Shown here one piece after another: positions 38,832 through 47,764 of a stretch of 64,000 bases of DNA (position 1 is the stretch's first letter; every line of letters begins with the position of its first letter). A program made the position numbers and the translations under genes. Source of the DNA: Peristeroidobacter soli. GTDB lineage: Bacteria; Pseudomonadota; Gammaproteobacteria; Steroidobacterales; Steroidobacteraceae. Location: NCBI RefSeq assembly GCF_004138485.1, contig NZ_RYEV01000003.1, forward strand, positions 186,001 through 250,000, in the 5' to 3' direction. The notes beneath the pieces were generated by a model that was given only the letters and a program-made list of their open reading frames with translations, did not search any database and was not told the origin of the DNA.

Positions 38832-39656
38832 ATGAACGCCGAACCGCAACTCGCCGCCGCCGCCGACGACGCCACCGAAGGCCGTCGGGACTGTTGGTAT
38901 TGGCGGTTGTTCATGACGGGATTCAGCTTTTCCCTGTTCGGCCTGGGCGCGCTACTGGTAGGCGCGGTCTGGCTGCCGATCGTCAAGCTCCTGCCGGCCT
39001 CGCGTGCGACCAAGCGCAATCGTGCGCGCGCAGCCATGAGTGGGGCGTTGAGGTTCTTCATCTGGGTCATGCATCGGGGCGGCGTGCTGACCTATGAGGT
39101 CCACGGCCGGGAACGCCTCGGTCGATTCGGGCAGATGGTCGTGGCCAACCACCCGACACTGATCGATGTGGTCTTTCTCCTGGCATTCATTCCCACCGCG
39201 GGTTGCGTGGTCAAGCAGGGGCTGTGGCGCAACCCGTTGACGCGCTGGGCGGTGACGATGGCGGAATTCATTCCCAACGACCAGACCGCGGGCATGATCG
39301 AAGGCGCCGCCAGTGCCTTGCGCGACCGGCAATCGTTGATTTTCTTCCCTGAAGGGACACGAACCCGGCCGAATGAGCCCATGGTGTTTCACCGCGGCGC
39401 GGCCAATGTCGCCTTACGCGCGGCGACCGAGCTCACGCCCGTCTATATCCGCTGTCAGCCGACCACGCTGACCAAATCCGAGCCGTGGTACCGGATTCCG
39501 GCCCGGCGGCCCCATTTCAGCCTGGTGGTCGGCGAAGACCTGGACTTAAGTCCCTACCGGAACGCGCCGTTACCGCTAGCATCACGGGCCTTGAACGAGG
39601 CCATGCATCGGCATTTTCAGCAGGCATTGGCGGTGCGCCGAGCCCCGCAGGCGTAA
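38832..39656 (+). CDS. PlsC-type lysophospholipid acyltransferase (ApeD-like)
   Basis: This 274-residue membrane-associated acyltransferase has one hydrophobic segment at about 30-55, the HX4D catalytic motif NHPTLID and the FFPEGTRTRP substrate motif. In aryl polyene clusters such an enzyme attaches an acyl group to the lipid anchor. It is the first plus-strand gene of the cluster, 139 bp before the first ACP. Confidence 0.86.
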   Translation: MNAEPQLAAAADDATEGRRDCWYWRLFMTGFSFSLFGLGALLVGAVWLPIVKLLPASRATKRNRARAAMSGALRFFIWVMHRGGVLTYEVHGRERLGRFGQMVVANHPTLIDVVFLLAFIPTAGCVVKQGLWRNPLTRWAVTMAEFIPNDQTAGMIEGAASALRDRQSLIFFPEGTRTRPNEPMVFHRGAANVALRAATELTPVYIRCQPTTLTKSEPWYRIPARRPHFSLVVGEDLDLSPYRNAPLPLASRALNEAMHRHFQQALAVRRAPQA

Positions 39657-39795
39657 GACCGTCCGACAGCCCGCGCGGCTGTACGGTGTGTGTGCCCCGA
39701 ATTAAACTGCGCGCCGAGTTCACGGACCGGTGAAGCGCGCGCAGACGTGCTCGAGACACCGAGCCGCAGGCCACCGATCCCCAACAGAGCACTTC

Positions 39796-40044
39796 ATGCA
39801 GTCGCAAGATCAAATCCTCGAACGTATCCGCCAGACGCTGGTCGAGCTGTTCGAGCTCGAGTCGGCCCGGATCACGCCCGAGGCGCGCCTGTACGAGGAC
39901 CTGGAGATCGACAGCATCGACGTGGTGGACCTGATGGATGAAGTTCAGAAGCACACCGGGCGTAAGGTCACCCCCGAGGACTTCCGTTCGGTGCGCACGG
40001 TCAAGGATCTGGCGGCGGTCGTGCAGCGACTGCTGAATGCCTGA
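39796..40044 (+). CDS. Acyl carrier protein 1 of the aryl polyene cluster
   Basis: This 82-residue ACP has the phosphopantetheine-attachment serine in EIDSIDVVDLMDEV and acidic helices typical of type II ACPs. The ATG at 39796 gives a standard-length ACP; an upstream in-frame extension is rich in Arg/His and unlike any ACP. A second ACP is encoded at 47.0 kb. In E. coli-type APE pathways two ACPs (ApeE, ApeF) share loading and extension; I cannot say which role this one has. Confidence 0.9.
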   Translation: MQSQDQILERIRQTLVELFELESARITPEARLYEDLEIDSIDVVDLMDEVQKHTGRKVTPEDFRSVRTVKDLAAVVQRLLNA

Positions 40045-40069
40045 CGCGCCTCGCGGTTGAGATCGAGCC

Positions 40070-40879
40070 ATGCTTTCTCCGGCCAAGTTCAACGCCAAAT
40101 TCGCCGTATGCGTGGTCGTGCCCGTGTACAACCACGAGCATGCGATCGGCACCGTCGTCAGCAGACTGCGCGAGCAGGGGCTGCCCGTGATCCTGGTCGA
40201 CGATGGCTGCAGCCCCGCGTGCGCCAGGGTGCTGGATGAGCTGAGCGAATTGCCCGAAGTCACGTTGCTGCGTCATGAGGTCAATCGCGGCAAAGGCGTG
40301 GCGGTCATCACCGGTTTCCGTGGCGCTGCCAAGCTCGGCTTCACCCATGCCATTCAGGTCGATGCCGACGGTCAGCACACGCTGAGCGATGCTCGTCGAT
40401 TCGTCGAAGCCGCGCGCGAAGCGCCCGACGCAGTGATCTGCGGCCGCCCGGTGTTCGACGCCAGCATCCCGAAGGCGCGCTACTACGGTCGTTATCTCAC
40501 GCACGGCATGGTCTGGCTGCAGACGCTGTCGTTCGACATCGTCGATTCGATGTGCGGTTTCCGTCTGTATCCGCTCGAGACCACGCTGGCACTGGCGGAC
40601 TCTCAACACATCGGTCCGCGCATGGATTTCGATTCGGAAATCATCGTGCGGTTGCATTGGCGCCAGGTGCCGATGCGCTGGATCGAGACGCGCGTGTCCT
40701 ATCCCATCGACGGCGTGTCCCATTTCCGCATGTTCCTGGACAACGTGCGCATGACCTGGCTGCACATCCGCATGACGCTCGGCATGATGATCCGCTTGCC
40801 GGTGTTGCTGTGGCGAAAGATCGCGCGGCCCAAGCCCGCGGCCGGGGTGCAGGAACGGGAGCGCGATGCGAATGCTTGA
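40070..40879 (+). CDS. GT2 family glycosyltransferase
   Basis: This 269-residue GT-A-fold transferase has VVPVYNHEHAI, LVDDG, the DxD-type motif VDADGQHT and a C-terminal amphipathic region (IRMTLGMMIRLPVLLWRKI) for membrane contact. In E. coli-type APE clusters the homologous domain is fused to an acyltransferase (ApeJ); here the two are separate genes, the acyltransferase lying at 54.7-55.7 kb. It would glycosylate or build the polar part of the pigment lipid. Confidence 0.86.
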   Translation: MLSPAKFNAKFAVCVVVPVYNHEHAIGTVVSRLREQGLPVILVDDGCSPACARVLDELSELPEVTLLRHEVNRGKGVAVITGFRGAAKLGFTHAIQVDADGQHTLSDARRFVEAAREAPDAVICGRPVFDASIPKARYYGRYLTHGMVWLQTLSFDIVDSMCGFRLYPLETTLALADSQHIGPRMDFDSEIIVRLHWRQVPMRWIETRVSYPIDGVSHFRMFLDNVRMTWLHIRMTLGMMIRLPVLLWRKIARPKPAAGVQERERDANA

Positions 40880-40884
40880 CGCTC

Positions 40885-41340
40885 ATGCGCCCTGACATGC
40901 GAAAAGAGGGCGCGATCAGCGCAAGCATCGACGTGACCGTGGCCTTCCACGACATCGATATCATCGGTGTCATGTGGCACGGCCACTATCTGAAGTATCT
41001 GGAAACCGCGCGCTGGGCATTGATGGACCAGCTCGACTTCGGCTACGACACCATGGCGGCGTCCGGCTACGCCTGGCCCATCGTGGAAATGCACGTCAAG
41101 TATCTGCACGCCGCGCGCATGGGCGAGCGATTGAATGTGCGCGCTTCGCTGGTCGAGTGGGAAAATCGGATCACGATGAACTATCTGGTGACGCGCGTCG
41201 GGGATCGGGAACGGGTGGCGCGCGGCAAAAGTGTGCAGGTCGCGGTGGACGCCAGGACTCACGCTCTGCAGTTCGAGACGCCGGAGCCGCTGCTCGCCCG
41301 GGTGCGTCGGACATTGAAGAGGAATGAAATTGGAACGTGA
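40885..41340 (+). CDS. Hotdog-fold acyl thioesterase (4HBT/YbgC type, ApeK-like)
   Basis: This 151-residue hotdog thioesterase has the pattern FHDIDIIGVMWHGHYLKYLETAR, with the conserved Asp/His-Tyr of the YbgC group. It would release or proofread acyl-ACP intermediates. The ATG at 40885 lies six bases after the glycosyltransferase stop; 17 bp of its end overlap the next gene. Confidence 0.85.
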   Translation: MRPDMRKEGAISASIDVTVAFHDIDIIGVMWHGHYLKYLETARWALMDQLDFGYDTMAASGYAWPIVEMHVKYLHAARMGERLNVRASLVEWENRITMNYLVTRVGDRERVARGKSVQVAVDARTHALQFETPEPLLARVRRTLKRNEIGT

Positions 41341-42550
41341 CGTGATCGTCATTGGCGCCGGCCCGTCCGGCGCAATCAGCTCGGCTCTGTTGAAGAAGCG
41401 TGGCTGGAACGTGCTGGTGCTCGAGGGGCAGCGCTTCCCGCGTTTCTCCATCGGCGAGAGTCTGCTGACGCATTGCCTGGATTTCGTCGACGAGGCCGGC
41501 ATGATGCCGGCGGTGGAGCGCGCCGGCTTCCAGTTCAAGAATGGCGCGGCCTTCGTGCGCGGCGACGAATACGGCGATTTCGACTTCAGCGACAAATTCA
41601 CCAAGGGGCGCGACTCCACGTTTCAAGTGCAGCGCGCGGCCTTCGACAAAGTGCTCGCCGACGAAGCGGAGCGGCAAGGCGTCGAGATCCGGTATGAAAC
41701 TCGCGTGACTGCCGTCGACAACAGCGGGGACGAGCCTCGCGTGCGCGCGGTCGATGCAAAAGGTGTCGAATACGAAGTCGAGGGCAAGTTCCTGCTCGAC
41801 GCCAGCGGTTTTGGCCGGGTGTTGCCCAAGCTGCTCGATCTGGAAACACCCTCGAAGTTTCCGGTGCGCAATGCCGTGTTCACGCACGTGGCCGATGGCG
41901 CCGCGCCCGGTGCTTTCGATCGCAACAAGATCCAGGTCATCGTTCATCCGCAGCACCGCGATGTGTGGTTCTGGCTGATTCCGTTTGCGAATGGCCGCTG
42001 CTCGCTGGGCTGTGTCGCGCGCAAGGAGTTTTTCGACAGGTACCCGGCGCAGCTGGAAGAGCGTTTGAAAAAGCTGGCGAGTGAAGAGCCGTTTCTCACT
42101 CGCGTGCTCGCGAATGCAACCTGGGATACGCCGGTGCGCGAGCTGACCGGCTACGCTGCCAATGTGAAGTCGATGCACGGCAAAGGTTTCGCGCTGCTCG
42201 GCAATGCCGCCGAGTTTCTGGATCCGGTGTTCTCCTCGGGCGTCACCATCGCGATGCGTTCAGCCAGCATGGCCGCGGCATTGCTGGATCGACAGTTGCG
42301 CGGCGAGACCGTCGATTGGAGCAACGATTTCGAGCTCCCGCTGCGCAAGGGTGTGGACACGTTCCGCGCCTACGTGAAAGCGTGGTACGACGGCCGCTTC
42401 CAGGACATCATGTTTGCGAAAACCCAGCCGCCGGGCATCCGCGCCATGATCTGTTCCATCCTGGCCGGGTATGCGTGGGATGAAACCAATCCATTCGTGG
42501 CCGAACCCGAGCGTCGTCTCGACATGGTTGCTAAGCTCTGCGCGGTATGA
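41324..42550 (+). CDS. FAD-dependent oxidoreductase, flavin-halogenase-like (first of two)
   Basis: This 408-residue flavoprotein has the dinucleotide motif GAGPSGAISSALL, the GESLL segment, the halogenase-type lysine at residue 72 in GFQFKNGAAF, and WFWLIP near residue 215, which fits the WxWxIP motif of flavin-dependent halogenases. FAD binding is completed by GNAAEFLDPVFSSGVTIA. Xanthomonadin clusters contain related proteins and their pigments are brominated. Halogenation here is a hypothesis; geranylgeranyl-reductase-like redox chemistry is the alternative. AGAGGA lies seven bases before the ATG. Confidence 0.78.
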   Translation: MKLERDVIVIGAGPSGAISSALLKKRGWNVLVLEGQRFPRFSIGESLLTHCLDFVDEAGMMPAVERAGFQFKNGAAFVRGDEYGDFDFSDKFTKGRDSTFQVQRAAFDKVLADEAERQGVEIRYETRVTAVDNSGDEPRVRAVDAKGVEYEVEGKFLLDASGFGRVLPKLLDLETPSKFPVRNAVFTHVADGAAPGAFDRNKIQVIVHPQHRDVWFWLIPFANGRCSLGCVARKEFFDRYPAQLEERLKKLASEEPFLTRVLANATWDTPVRELTGYAANVKSMHGKGFALLGNAAEFLDPVFSSGVTIAMRSASMAAALLDRQLRGETVDWSNDFELPLRKGVDTFRAYVKAWYDGRFQDIMFAKTQPPGIRAMICSILAGYAWDETNPFVAEPERRLDMVAKLCAV

Positions 42551-43275
42551 GCGACACGATTCTGGTCACCGGCTCCAGCCGAGGCATCGGCCGTGCCATC
42601 GCGCTTCGCGCGGCGGCGGACGGCTTCGATGTTGTCGTGCATTGCCGGTCACGGCGTGATGAAGCCGACGCGGTCGCGGGCCAGATCAAAGCGCTGGGCC
42701 GTCAGTCGCGAGTGTTGCAGTTCGATGTCTCCGATCGCGCCGTCTGCGCCGAAGCCCTGGCCGCCGATATGAGCGCCAACGGCGCTTACTACGGCGTCGT
42801 GCATAACGCGGGCATTCATTCGGACGCCGCCTTTCCGGCCATGACGGGTGAGCAATGGGATGGCGTCATTCGGACCAATCTGGACGCGTTCTACAACGTG
42901 CTCCAGCCTGTGATCATGCCGATGGTGCGTCGACGCGCGCCGGGTCGCATCGTCACATTGGCCTCCGTTTCGGGCGTCGTCGGCAATCGCGGTCAGGTGA
43001 ACTACAGTGCCGCGAAGGCCGGGGTCATCGGGGCGACCAAGGCGCTGGCGGTCGAGCTGGCGAAACGAAACATCACGGTCAATTGCGTCGCGCCCGGGCT
43101 GATCGGCACCGAAATGGTCGACGAGAACGTGCCCACGGAAGAAATTCTCAAGGCGATTCCCGCGCAGCGCGCTGGAACCGCAGAAGAAGTCGCCGCGGCC
43201 GTAACGTTTCTTTTGTCGCGTGACGCTTCGTACATCACGCGTCAGGTGCTCTCGGTCAACGGAGGACTGTGCTGA
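42547..43275 (+). CDS. 3-oxoacyl-ACP reductase (FabG/ApeQ-like)
   Basis: This is the ketoreductase of the polyene cycle, a 242-residue SDR with TGSSRGIGRAIA, the NAG motif (HNAGIHSD), catalytic Ser-Tyr-Lys (SVSG, YSAAK) and the C-terminal TRQVLSVNGGL. The ATG overlaps the preceding flavoprotein stop (ATGA), and its own TGA overlaps the next ATG. It reduces the 3-ketoacyl-ACP made by the ketosynthases before dehydration. Confidence 0.9.
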   Translation: MSDTILVTGSSRGIGRAIALRAAADGFDVVVHCRSRRDEADAVAGQIKALGRQSRVLQFDVSDRAVCAEALAADMSANGAYYGVVHNAGIHSDAAFPAMTGEQWDGVIRTNLDAFYNVLQPVIMPMVRRRAPGRIVTLASVSGVVGNRGQVNYSAAKAGVIGATKALAVELAKRNITVNCVAPGLIGTEMVDENVPTEEILKAIPAQRAGTAEEVAAAVTFLLSRDASYITRQVLSVNGGLC

Positions 43276-44498
43276 TGCGCCGTGTAGTCGTCACAGGCGT
43301 TGGCGGATTATGCGGGCTCGGCACGAGCTGGTCCGAGATTCATGCAGGGCTGCGTGCGCGCAAGAACGCGATTCGCACCATGCACGAGTGGGATCGCCAC
43401 AAGGATATGAACACCCGGTTGGGCGGCCCCATCGAATTCGCTCCGCCGGCGCATTGGACTCGCAAACAGCTGCGAAGCATGGGTCGAGTGTCGCAACTCG
43501 CGGTGCGTGCCGCCGAGCTGGCGATTGCGGATGCTGGATTGACCGGCTCTCCCATCATTGCCAGTGGCGCGACGGGGGTTTCTTCCGGCTCCTCCACCGG
43601 CAGCACCGCGGACATCTCGGCCTTCGCGGCCATGATTCTGCACGCCGACTCGAGCGGGCTGAACGCGAACTCGTACGTGCGCATGATGCCGCACACGACC
43701 GCGGCCAACGTCGGGATCTTCTTTGGCGCGAAGGGCCGGATCATTCCCACCTCGAGCGCCTGCACGTCGGGCAGCCAGGGAATCGGTTACGCGTACGAGG
43801 CCATCAAGTTCGGCCGGCAGGATGTGATGATTGCTGGCGGTGCCGAGGAACTGTGTCCCACCGAAGCGATGGCATTCGATACGTTGTATGCAACGAGCCG
43901 TCGCAACGATCAGCCGCATACGACGCCGCGTCCTTACGACCGCGATCGCGATGGCCTGGTGGTCGGTGAAGGCGGCGCGATGCTGATCCTCGAAGAGTTG
44001 GAACACGCGCAGCGGCGCGGTGCTCGCATTCATGCGGAACTGGTTGGTTTCGGGAGCAACTCCGACGGCGTGCACGTCACCAAGCCGGAGGAATCGACGA
44101 TGCGCGTGGTGATGGAGCTGGCGCTGCAGGACGCCGGCATTTCACCCGATGTCATTGGCTACGTGAACGGTCACGGCACGGCGACCGAGCATGGCGATAT
44201 TGCCGAAACACGCGCGACCTCCGCTTTGTTCGGCAAGCGCATGCCGCTCAGCTCGCAGAAGAGTTACCTGGGCCACACGCTCGGCGCCTGTGGTGCGCTG
44301 GAAGCCTGGTTCAGCATCGAGATGATGAATGCCGGCTGGTTCGCGCCGACCTTGAATCTGGACAACATCGATCCGCGCTGTGGCGAGCTCGAATACATCA
44401 CCGGCGAGGGGCGCGGCATCAGCACCGAGTACGTGATGAACAACAACTTCGCGTTCGGGGGCGTGAACACTTCGATGGTGTTCAAACGCTGGCAGTGA
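43275..44498 (+). CDS. Beta-ketoacyl-ACP synthase (KS, ApeR-like)
   Basis: This 407-residue condensing enzyme has a complete Cys-His-His triad: SSACTSGSQG, NGHGTATEHGD, KSYLGHTLGACG. FabF-like overall (EGGAMLILEELEHA). GGAGG lies nine bases before ATG 43275. It is encoded with the ketoreductase, as in other APE clusters, and may work alone on an early or side chain, while the KS/CLF pair at 47.8-49.7 kb extends the polyene. Confidence 0.9.
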   Translation: MRRVVVTGVGGLCGLGTSWSEIHAGLRARKNAIRTMHEWDRHKDMNTRLGGPIEFAPPAHWTRKQLRSMGRVSQLAVRAAELAIADAGLTGSPIIASGATGVSSGSSTGSTADISAFAAMILHADSSGLNANSYVRMMPHTTAANVGIFFGAKGRIIPTSSACTSGSQGIGYAYEAIKFGRQDVMIAGGAEELCPTEAMAFDTLYATSRRNDQPHTTPRPYDRDRDGLVVGEGGAMLILEELEHAQRRGARIHAELVGFGSNSDGVHVTKPEESTMRVVMELALQDAGISPDVIGYVNGHGTATEHGDIAETRATSALFGKRMPLSSQKSYLGHTLGACGALEAWFSIEMMNAGWFAPTLNLDNIDPRCGELEYITGEGRGISTEYVMNNNFAFGGVNTSMVFKRWQ

Positions 44499-45835
44499 GT
44501 CGTCGAGTGACCACTGCCGGGGTCGAGACCCTGCCATTGTTTCTGTCGTCCGAGGCGCAGCGACCCATCGCGTGGCGTCGTGGCGCGCCGGTGCTGCTCG
44601 CCGAATTTCGAAGCCACGTCGCTTCGGTGGTCGCCAGGCTGCCGAAGCCCCCGGCGCCGGCGGCCATGATCAATCTGTGCGAGGACCGTTACAAATTCCT
44701 CGTCGCTTACGCCGCGGCATTGAGCGTTGGCCATACCGTGCTGTTGCCGTCGTCGCGCGCCGATCAGGTCGTGGCCGACGTGGCGGCTGCCAATGCGGGC
44801 AGCTATCGCATCGATGACAACGCGGTCGATGCAGCTCTGGCGCAGCCTTCAACCGACTCGATCAACGAGCGCATCCCGGCCGACACGACCGTGATGATCG
44901 GGTACACCTCGGGCAGCACCGGTCAGCCCAAAACATTTCCCAAGCTCTGGCGCACGGTGAACGGCAGCAACGCGCGCAATGCTCAGTCGATTCGCGCGGC
45001 GATTGCCGATAAGACCTCGACGGTGTGGGCGCTGGCGACCGTTCCGCCCCAGCACATGTACGGCATGGAGATGAGCGTGCTGTTGCCGTTGCTCGGCGAC
45101 ATGGCCGTTCATGCTGGCCGGCCGCTGTTTCCAGCCGATATCGCCGCCGCGTTGGCCGAAATTCCGAGGCCGCGCGTGCTCATCAGTACGCCAGTGCATT
45201 TGCGCGCCATCGTCGGTTCCGACCAGCAGTTTCCTGAAGTCGATGCGATCGTCAGCGCGACGGCGCCGTTGGATCAGTCGCTGGCAGCCGCGGTGACCGC
45301 AAAGCTCGGCGGTGAATTGGTTGAAATGTTTGGATCCACTGAAACTTGTGTATTCGCGAGCAGGCTCACCGCCGGTGAAGCGCAGTGGCGGCTTTACGAG
45401 GGCGTTCAGTTGGAGCCGCGCGACGATGGCACGCTGGTCAACGCGCCCTGGTTCGTCGAACCCGTGTTGTTACAGGACATGGTCGAGCTGCAGCCGGGCA
45501 ATCGCTTCGTGGTGCGCGGGCGCAGCTCCGACATGATCGAAGTCGCCGGCAAGCGCGCCTCGCTGACCGATCTCACCAAACGATTGCTGACCATTCCCGG
45601 CGTGCAGGAAGCAGCGGTGTTTCAGCCCGATGCCGACGCGGTGGGCACGATTCGACGGGTCGCCGCGCTGGTCGTGGCGCCGACGCTCACCGCGCGTGAA
45701 GTGTTGGATCAACTCGCTGCCGGAGTCGACAGCGCATTCCTGCCGCGACCTTTGCTGATTGTGGATAGCCTGCCGCGGAACGAGCTGGGCAAGCTGCCGC
45801 GCGAGAATCTGTTACGAGCCCTGCGGCGCGAGTGA
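44495..45835 (+). CDS. AMP-dependent acyl-ACP/aryl ligase (ApeH/XanA2-like)
   Basis: This 446-residue adenylate-forming enzyme has the P-loop GYTSGSTGQPK, the motif FGSTETC and the hinge-region GRSSDMIEVAGKR. It would activate the hydroxybenzoate starter and load it on an ACP. The GTG start at 44495 overlaps the KS stop. It is shorter than stand-alone CoA ligases (about 500-550), as is usual in APE clusters. Its 3' end overlaps the convergent chorismatase by 24 bp, which fits a shared starter pathway. Confidence 0.87.
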   Translation: MSRRVTTAGVETLPLFLSSEAQRPIAWRRGAPVLLAEFRSHVASVVARLPKPPAPAAMINLCEDRYKFLVAYAAALSVGHTVLLPSSRADQVVADVAAANAGSYRIDDNAVDAALAQPSTDSINERIPADTTVMIGYTSGSTGQPKTFPKLWRTVNGSNARNAQSIRAAIADKTSTVWALATVPPQHMYGMEMSVLLPLLGDMAVHAGRPLFPADIAAALAEIPRPRVLISTPVHLRAIVGSDQQFPEVDAIVSATAPLDQSLAAAVTAKLGGELVEMFGSTETCVFASRLTAGEAQWRLYEGVQLEPRDDGTLVNAPWFVEPVLLQDMVELQPGNRFVVRGRSSDMIEVAGKRASLTDLTKRLLTIPGVQEAAVFQPDADAVGTIRRVAALVVAPTLTAREVLDQLAAGVDSAFLPRPLLIVDSLPRNELGKLPRENLLRALRRE

Positions 45836-46870
45836 GATCGCTTCGATCTCGAGCAGCAGCTCGCGACGGCAGACATCCGCCGCCACGAACAGAATGTCGC
45901 TGGTGGGATAGAGCTGGCGCAGGCGTTCGGCGATGCGCGGCGTCAGCGCCGGGTCCCGCACGTACACTTTCAGCAAATCCCCGCGATTCGCGTGCCGGGG
46001 ACGCCGGACGTGCGGTGCGAACGAGCTGAGATTGCGGATCGTCTCCTCGAGCTGCTCCATCGCGTCGTCGTGATGCTGGGAATGATGGCCGACGATGCTC
46101 GCCGTACCTGAAATCAGCAATGTATCGTCCGGCGCGATCAACGCGCGGGCGAACACGGGGCTGACCGGCCCGTGCACCCGGGGATAGTGATACGCGCTCA
46201 CCTGCCGGGGATTTTCCAGCGATTGGCCGGCCACCGTGCCCGCCAGCCAGAACACCTGCAGGATGTGGTCGGAGTGATGTTTGCCGATGGCCGTCGCTGA
46301 AGGGTAGCTCAGGGACACTTCGCCCAGCCCGCGGCCGCGGCCGACATTGAACTGACGGTAGCGCTCCAGGTCGCCCGTGCCCTCGTTGATGGCGTCCATG
46401 TAATTCCACATGCGCAGCAGGTGGGGAAACCCCGATTGCTGCTGGAACCGCCGGATCGCGGCGTAGGCGCGCTCGGCTGTCAGCAGAATGCCGCCATGCT
46501 CGCGCTCATCCAGCTCCACGGCCGCGAACAGATAATGACCGTCGTGGGCATAACGCACCTGGCACGCGGCCGACCCCGAGTCGTCGGACCATTGGCCAGT
46601 GTGGACCGGTCCGGTTGCGAACCATAATTCCGCCCCTGGTGTCGGCGCCGAGTTGGCGGCGTGCAGCGGTTCCAGTCCCACATCGATGGTCAGCCCGGCG
46701 GGCTGGCTGCTCGCCGCAGCCTCGATTTCGGGCCGCAGGCGCGCCCCGAAACGGATGGCGGCCAGCACCCCGGCGGGCAACTCGTGGGCGCGGTCGAGCG
46801 GATGATAGGCGACGCGCAGGGCGGTGGCGGGAAGGGGCTGGGCTGGTTGCTCGCCAGAACTGCTGCGCAT
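45812..46870 (-). CDS. Chorismatase, hydroxybenzoate synthase (XanB2/FkbO/Hyg5 family)
   Basis: This 352-residue protein matches the chorismatase family, whose members split chorismate to 3-hydroxybenzoate and, in XanB2, also 4-hydroxybenzoate plus pyruvate. Two YjgF-like halves are visible: the N-terminal half with GAELWFATGPVHTGQ, the middle MWNYMDAINEGTGDLERYRQFNVGRGRG, and the C-terminal RidA-like LISGTASIVGHHSQHHDDAMEQLEETIRN. It is the only minus-strand gene inside the plus-strand half of the cluster. The ATG at 46870 is preferred; the frame is open to a TTG at 46978. It is the likely source of the aryl starter, in place of an ammonia-lyase. Confidence 0.82.
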   Translation of the reverse strand: MRSSSGEQPAQPLPATALRVAYHPLDRAHELPAGVLAAIRFGARLRPEIEAAASSQPAGLTIDVGLEPLHAANSAPTPGAELWFATGPVHTGQWSDDSGSAACQVRYAHDGHYLFAAVELDEREHGGILLTAERAYAAIRRFQQQSGFPHLLRMWNYMDAINEGTGDLERYRQFNVGRGRGLGEVSLSYPSATAIGKHHSDHILQVFWLAGTVAGQSLENPRQVSAYHYPRVHGPVSPVFARALIAPDDTLLISGTASIVGHHSQHHDDAMEQLEETIRNLSSFAPHVRRPRHANRGDLLKVYVRDPALTPRIAERLRQLYPTSDILFVAADVCRRELLLEIEAISLAPQGS

Positions 46871-47018
46871 CACGTCGTCAAAATCAGTGGTTGGTTCGGG
46901 GGTTGGAAAACGTGCGCGCCATTCGAAGCGCGCGCGGGCCGGATGATACACTTCGCGCCCCGCGGTTCGCCGCTCCAACGTCGCAAATCAGCCTTTCGTA
47001 CAAGGGCCTGTTTCGTTC

Positions 47019-47294
47019 ATGTCAGCAACCCAAACCGCCGGTGAGCGCGAGCTCGCCGAACTCATCGTGACCGCCCTCAACCTGGAAGGCGTCGCGCCCG
47101 GGGATATCGATCCGGAAGCGCCGCTGTTCAAGACCGGCCTCGGGCTGGATTCCATCGACGCGCTCGAGCTCGCGCTGGAGATCTCCAAGCGCTACGGCTT
47201 TCAGCTGCGCTCGGACGATGAAAACAATGTGCGTATTTTCAGCTCACTGCGTTCGCTGGCCGCGCATATCGCCACGAATCGCGTCAACGGATGA
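47019..47294 (+). CDS. Acyl carrier protein 2 of the aryl polyene cluster
   Basis: This 91-residue ACP has the attachment serine in GLGLDSIDALELALEISKRYG. It is longer and more FAS-like than the first ACP. It is divergent from the chorismatase and leads the second plus-strand run of PKS genes (small exported protein, KS, CLF, flavoprotein). Confidence 0.9.
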   Translation: MSATQTAGERELAELIVTALNLEGVAPGDIDPEAPLFKTGLGLDSIDALELALEISKRYGFQLRSDDENNVRIFSSLRSLAAHIATNRVNG

Positions 47295-47331
47295 TTGATT
47301 TGGCAATCGTTTGACAAAAAGGGAGAGAACC

Positions 47332-47751
47332 ATGGTTCGTTCGCAGCGGGCACGTTGGTGGTCGGGTCTGTTGTTGTTGCCTTTGCTGGCGTTGCTGATG
47401 GGCGCGCGGCAGGTCCCGTTGGTCGATCCGGAGCCGTTCCCGGTGCCGGCCGGCCTGAGCGAGGCCAAGGTGGTCAAGTCCATCAAGGTGGCGTTGACCG
47501 GTCGCCAGTGGCAAGTGACCGAGGAGCACCCCGGCAAGATCATCAGCACGCTGCATCTGCGCGAGCACATGGCCAAGATCAGCATCGATTACGACGCCAG
47601 CAAGATCGCCATCCGCTACCTGGATTCGGGCGAGCTGATGTACGCGCAGAAAAAGGGCGTGACGGTGATCCATCGGAATTATCTGAGCTGGATCCAGAAT
47701 CTGGTGAACGACATCCAGCGCAACATGGTGCTGGTGGCGGACGCCACCTGA
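47332..47751 (+). CDS. Small exported protein of the aryl polyene cluster
   Basis: This 139-residue product has a signal-type N-terminus (WWSGLLLLPLLALLMGA) and a mixed alpha/beta body with VALTGRQWQVTEEHPGKIISTLHLREHMAKISIDYDASKIAIRYLDS, a lipoprotein-like or periplasmic fold reminiscent of small NlpB/BamC-like domains. GGGAGAG lies before ATG 47332. I do not recognise a named family. Position between ACP and KS suggests a role in pigment handling at the envelope. Confidence 0.7.
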   Translation: MVRSQRARWWSGLLLLPLLALLMGARQVPLVDPEPFPVPAGLSEAKVVKSIKVALTGRQWQVTEEHPGKIISTLHLREHMAKISIDYDASKIAIRYLDSGELMYAQKKGVTVIHRNYLSWIQNLVNDIQRNMVLVADAT

Positions 47752-47764
47752 CGACGCAGGACCG

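Noticed and set aside
41324-42550. Considered as a geranylgeranyl reductase involved in carotenoids or quinones
   Set aside because: Not excluded, but the WxWxIP motif, the GFxxK lysine and the aryl polyene context fit the halogenase-like group better.
45812-46870. Considered as a plain RidA (YjgF) deaminase
   Set aside because: It is about 350 residues with an extra N-terminal half and a chorismatase-like middle region; RidA proteins are about 130 residues. The position beside the aryl-ligase also fits a chorismatase.
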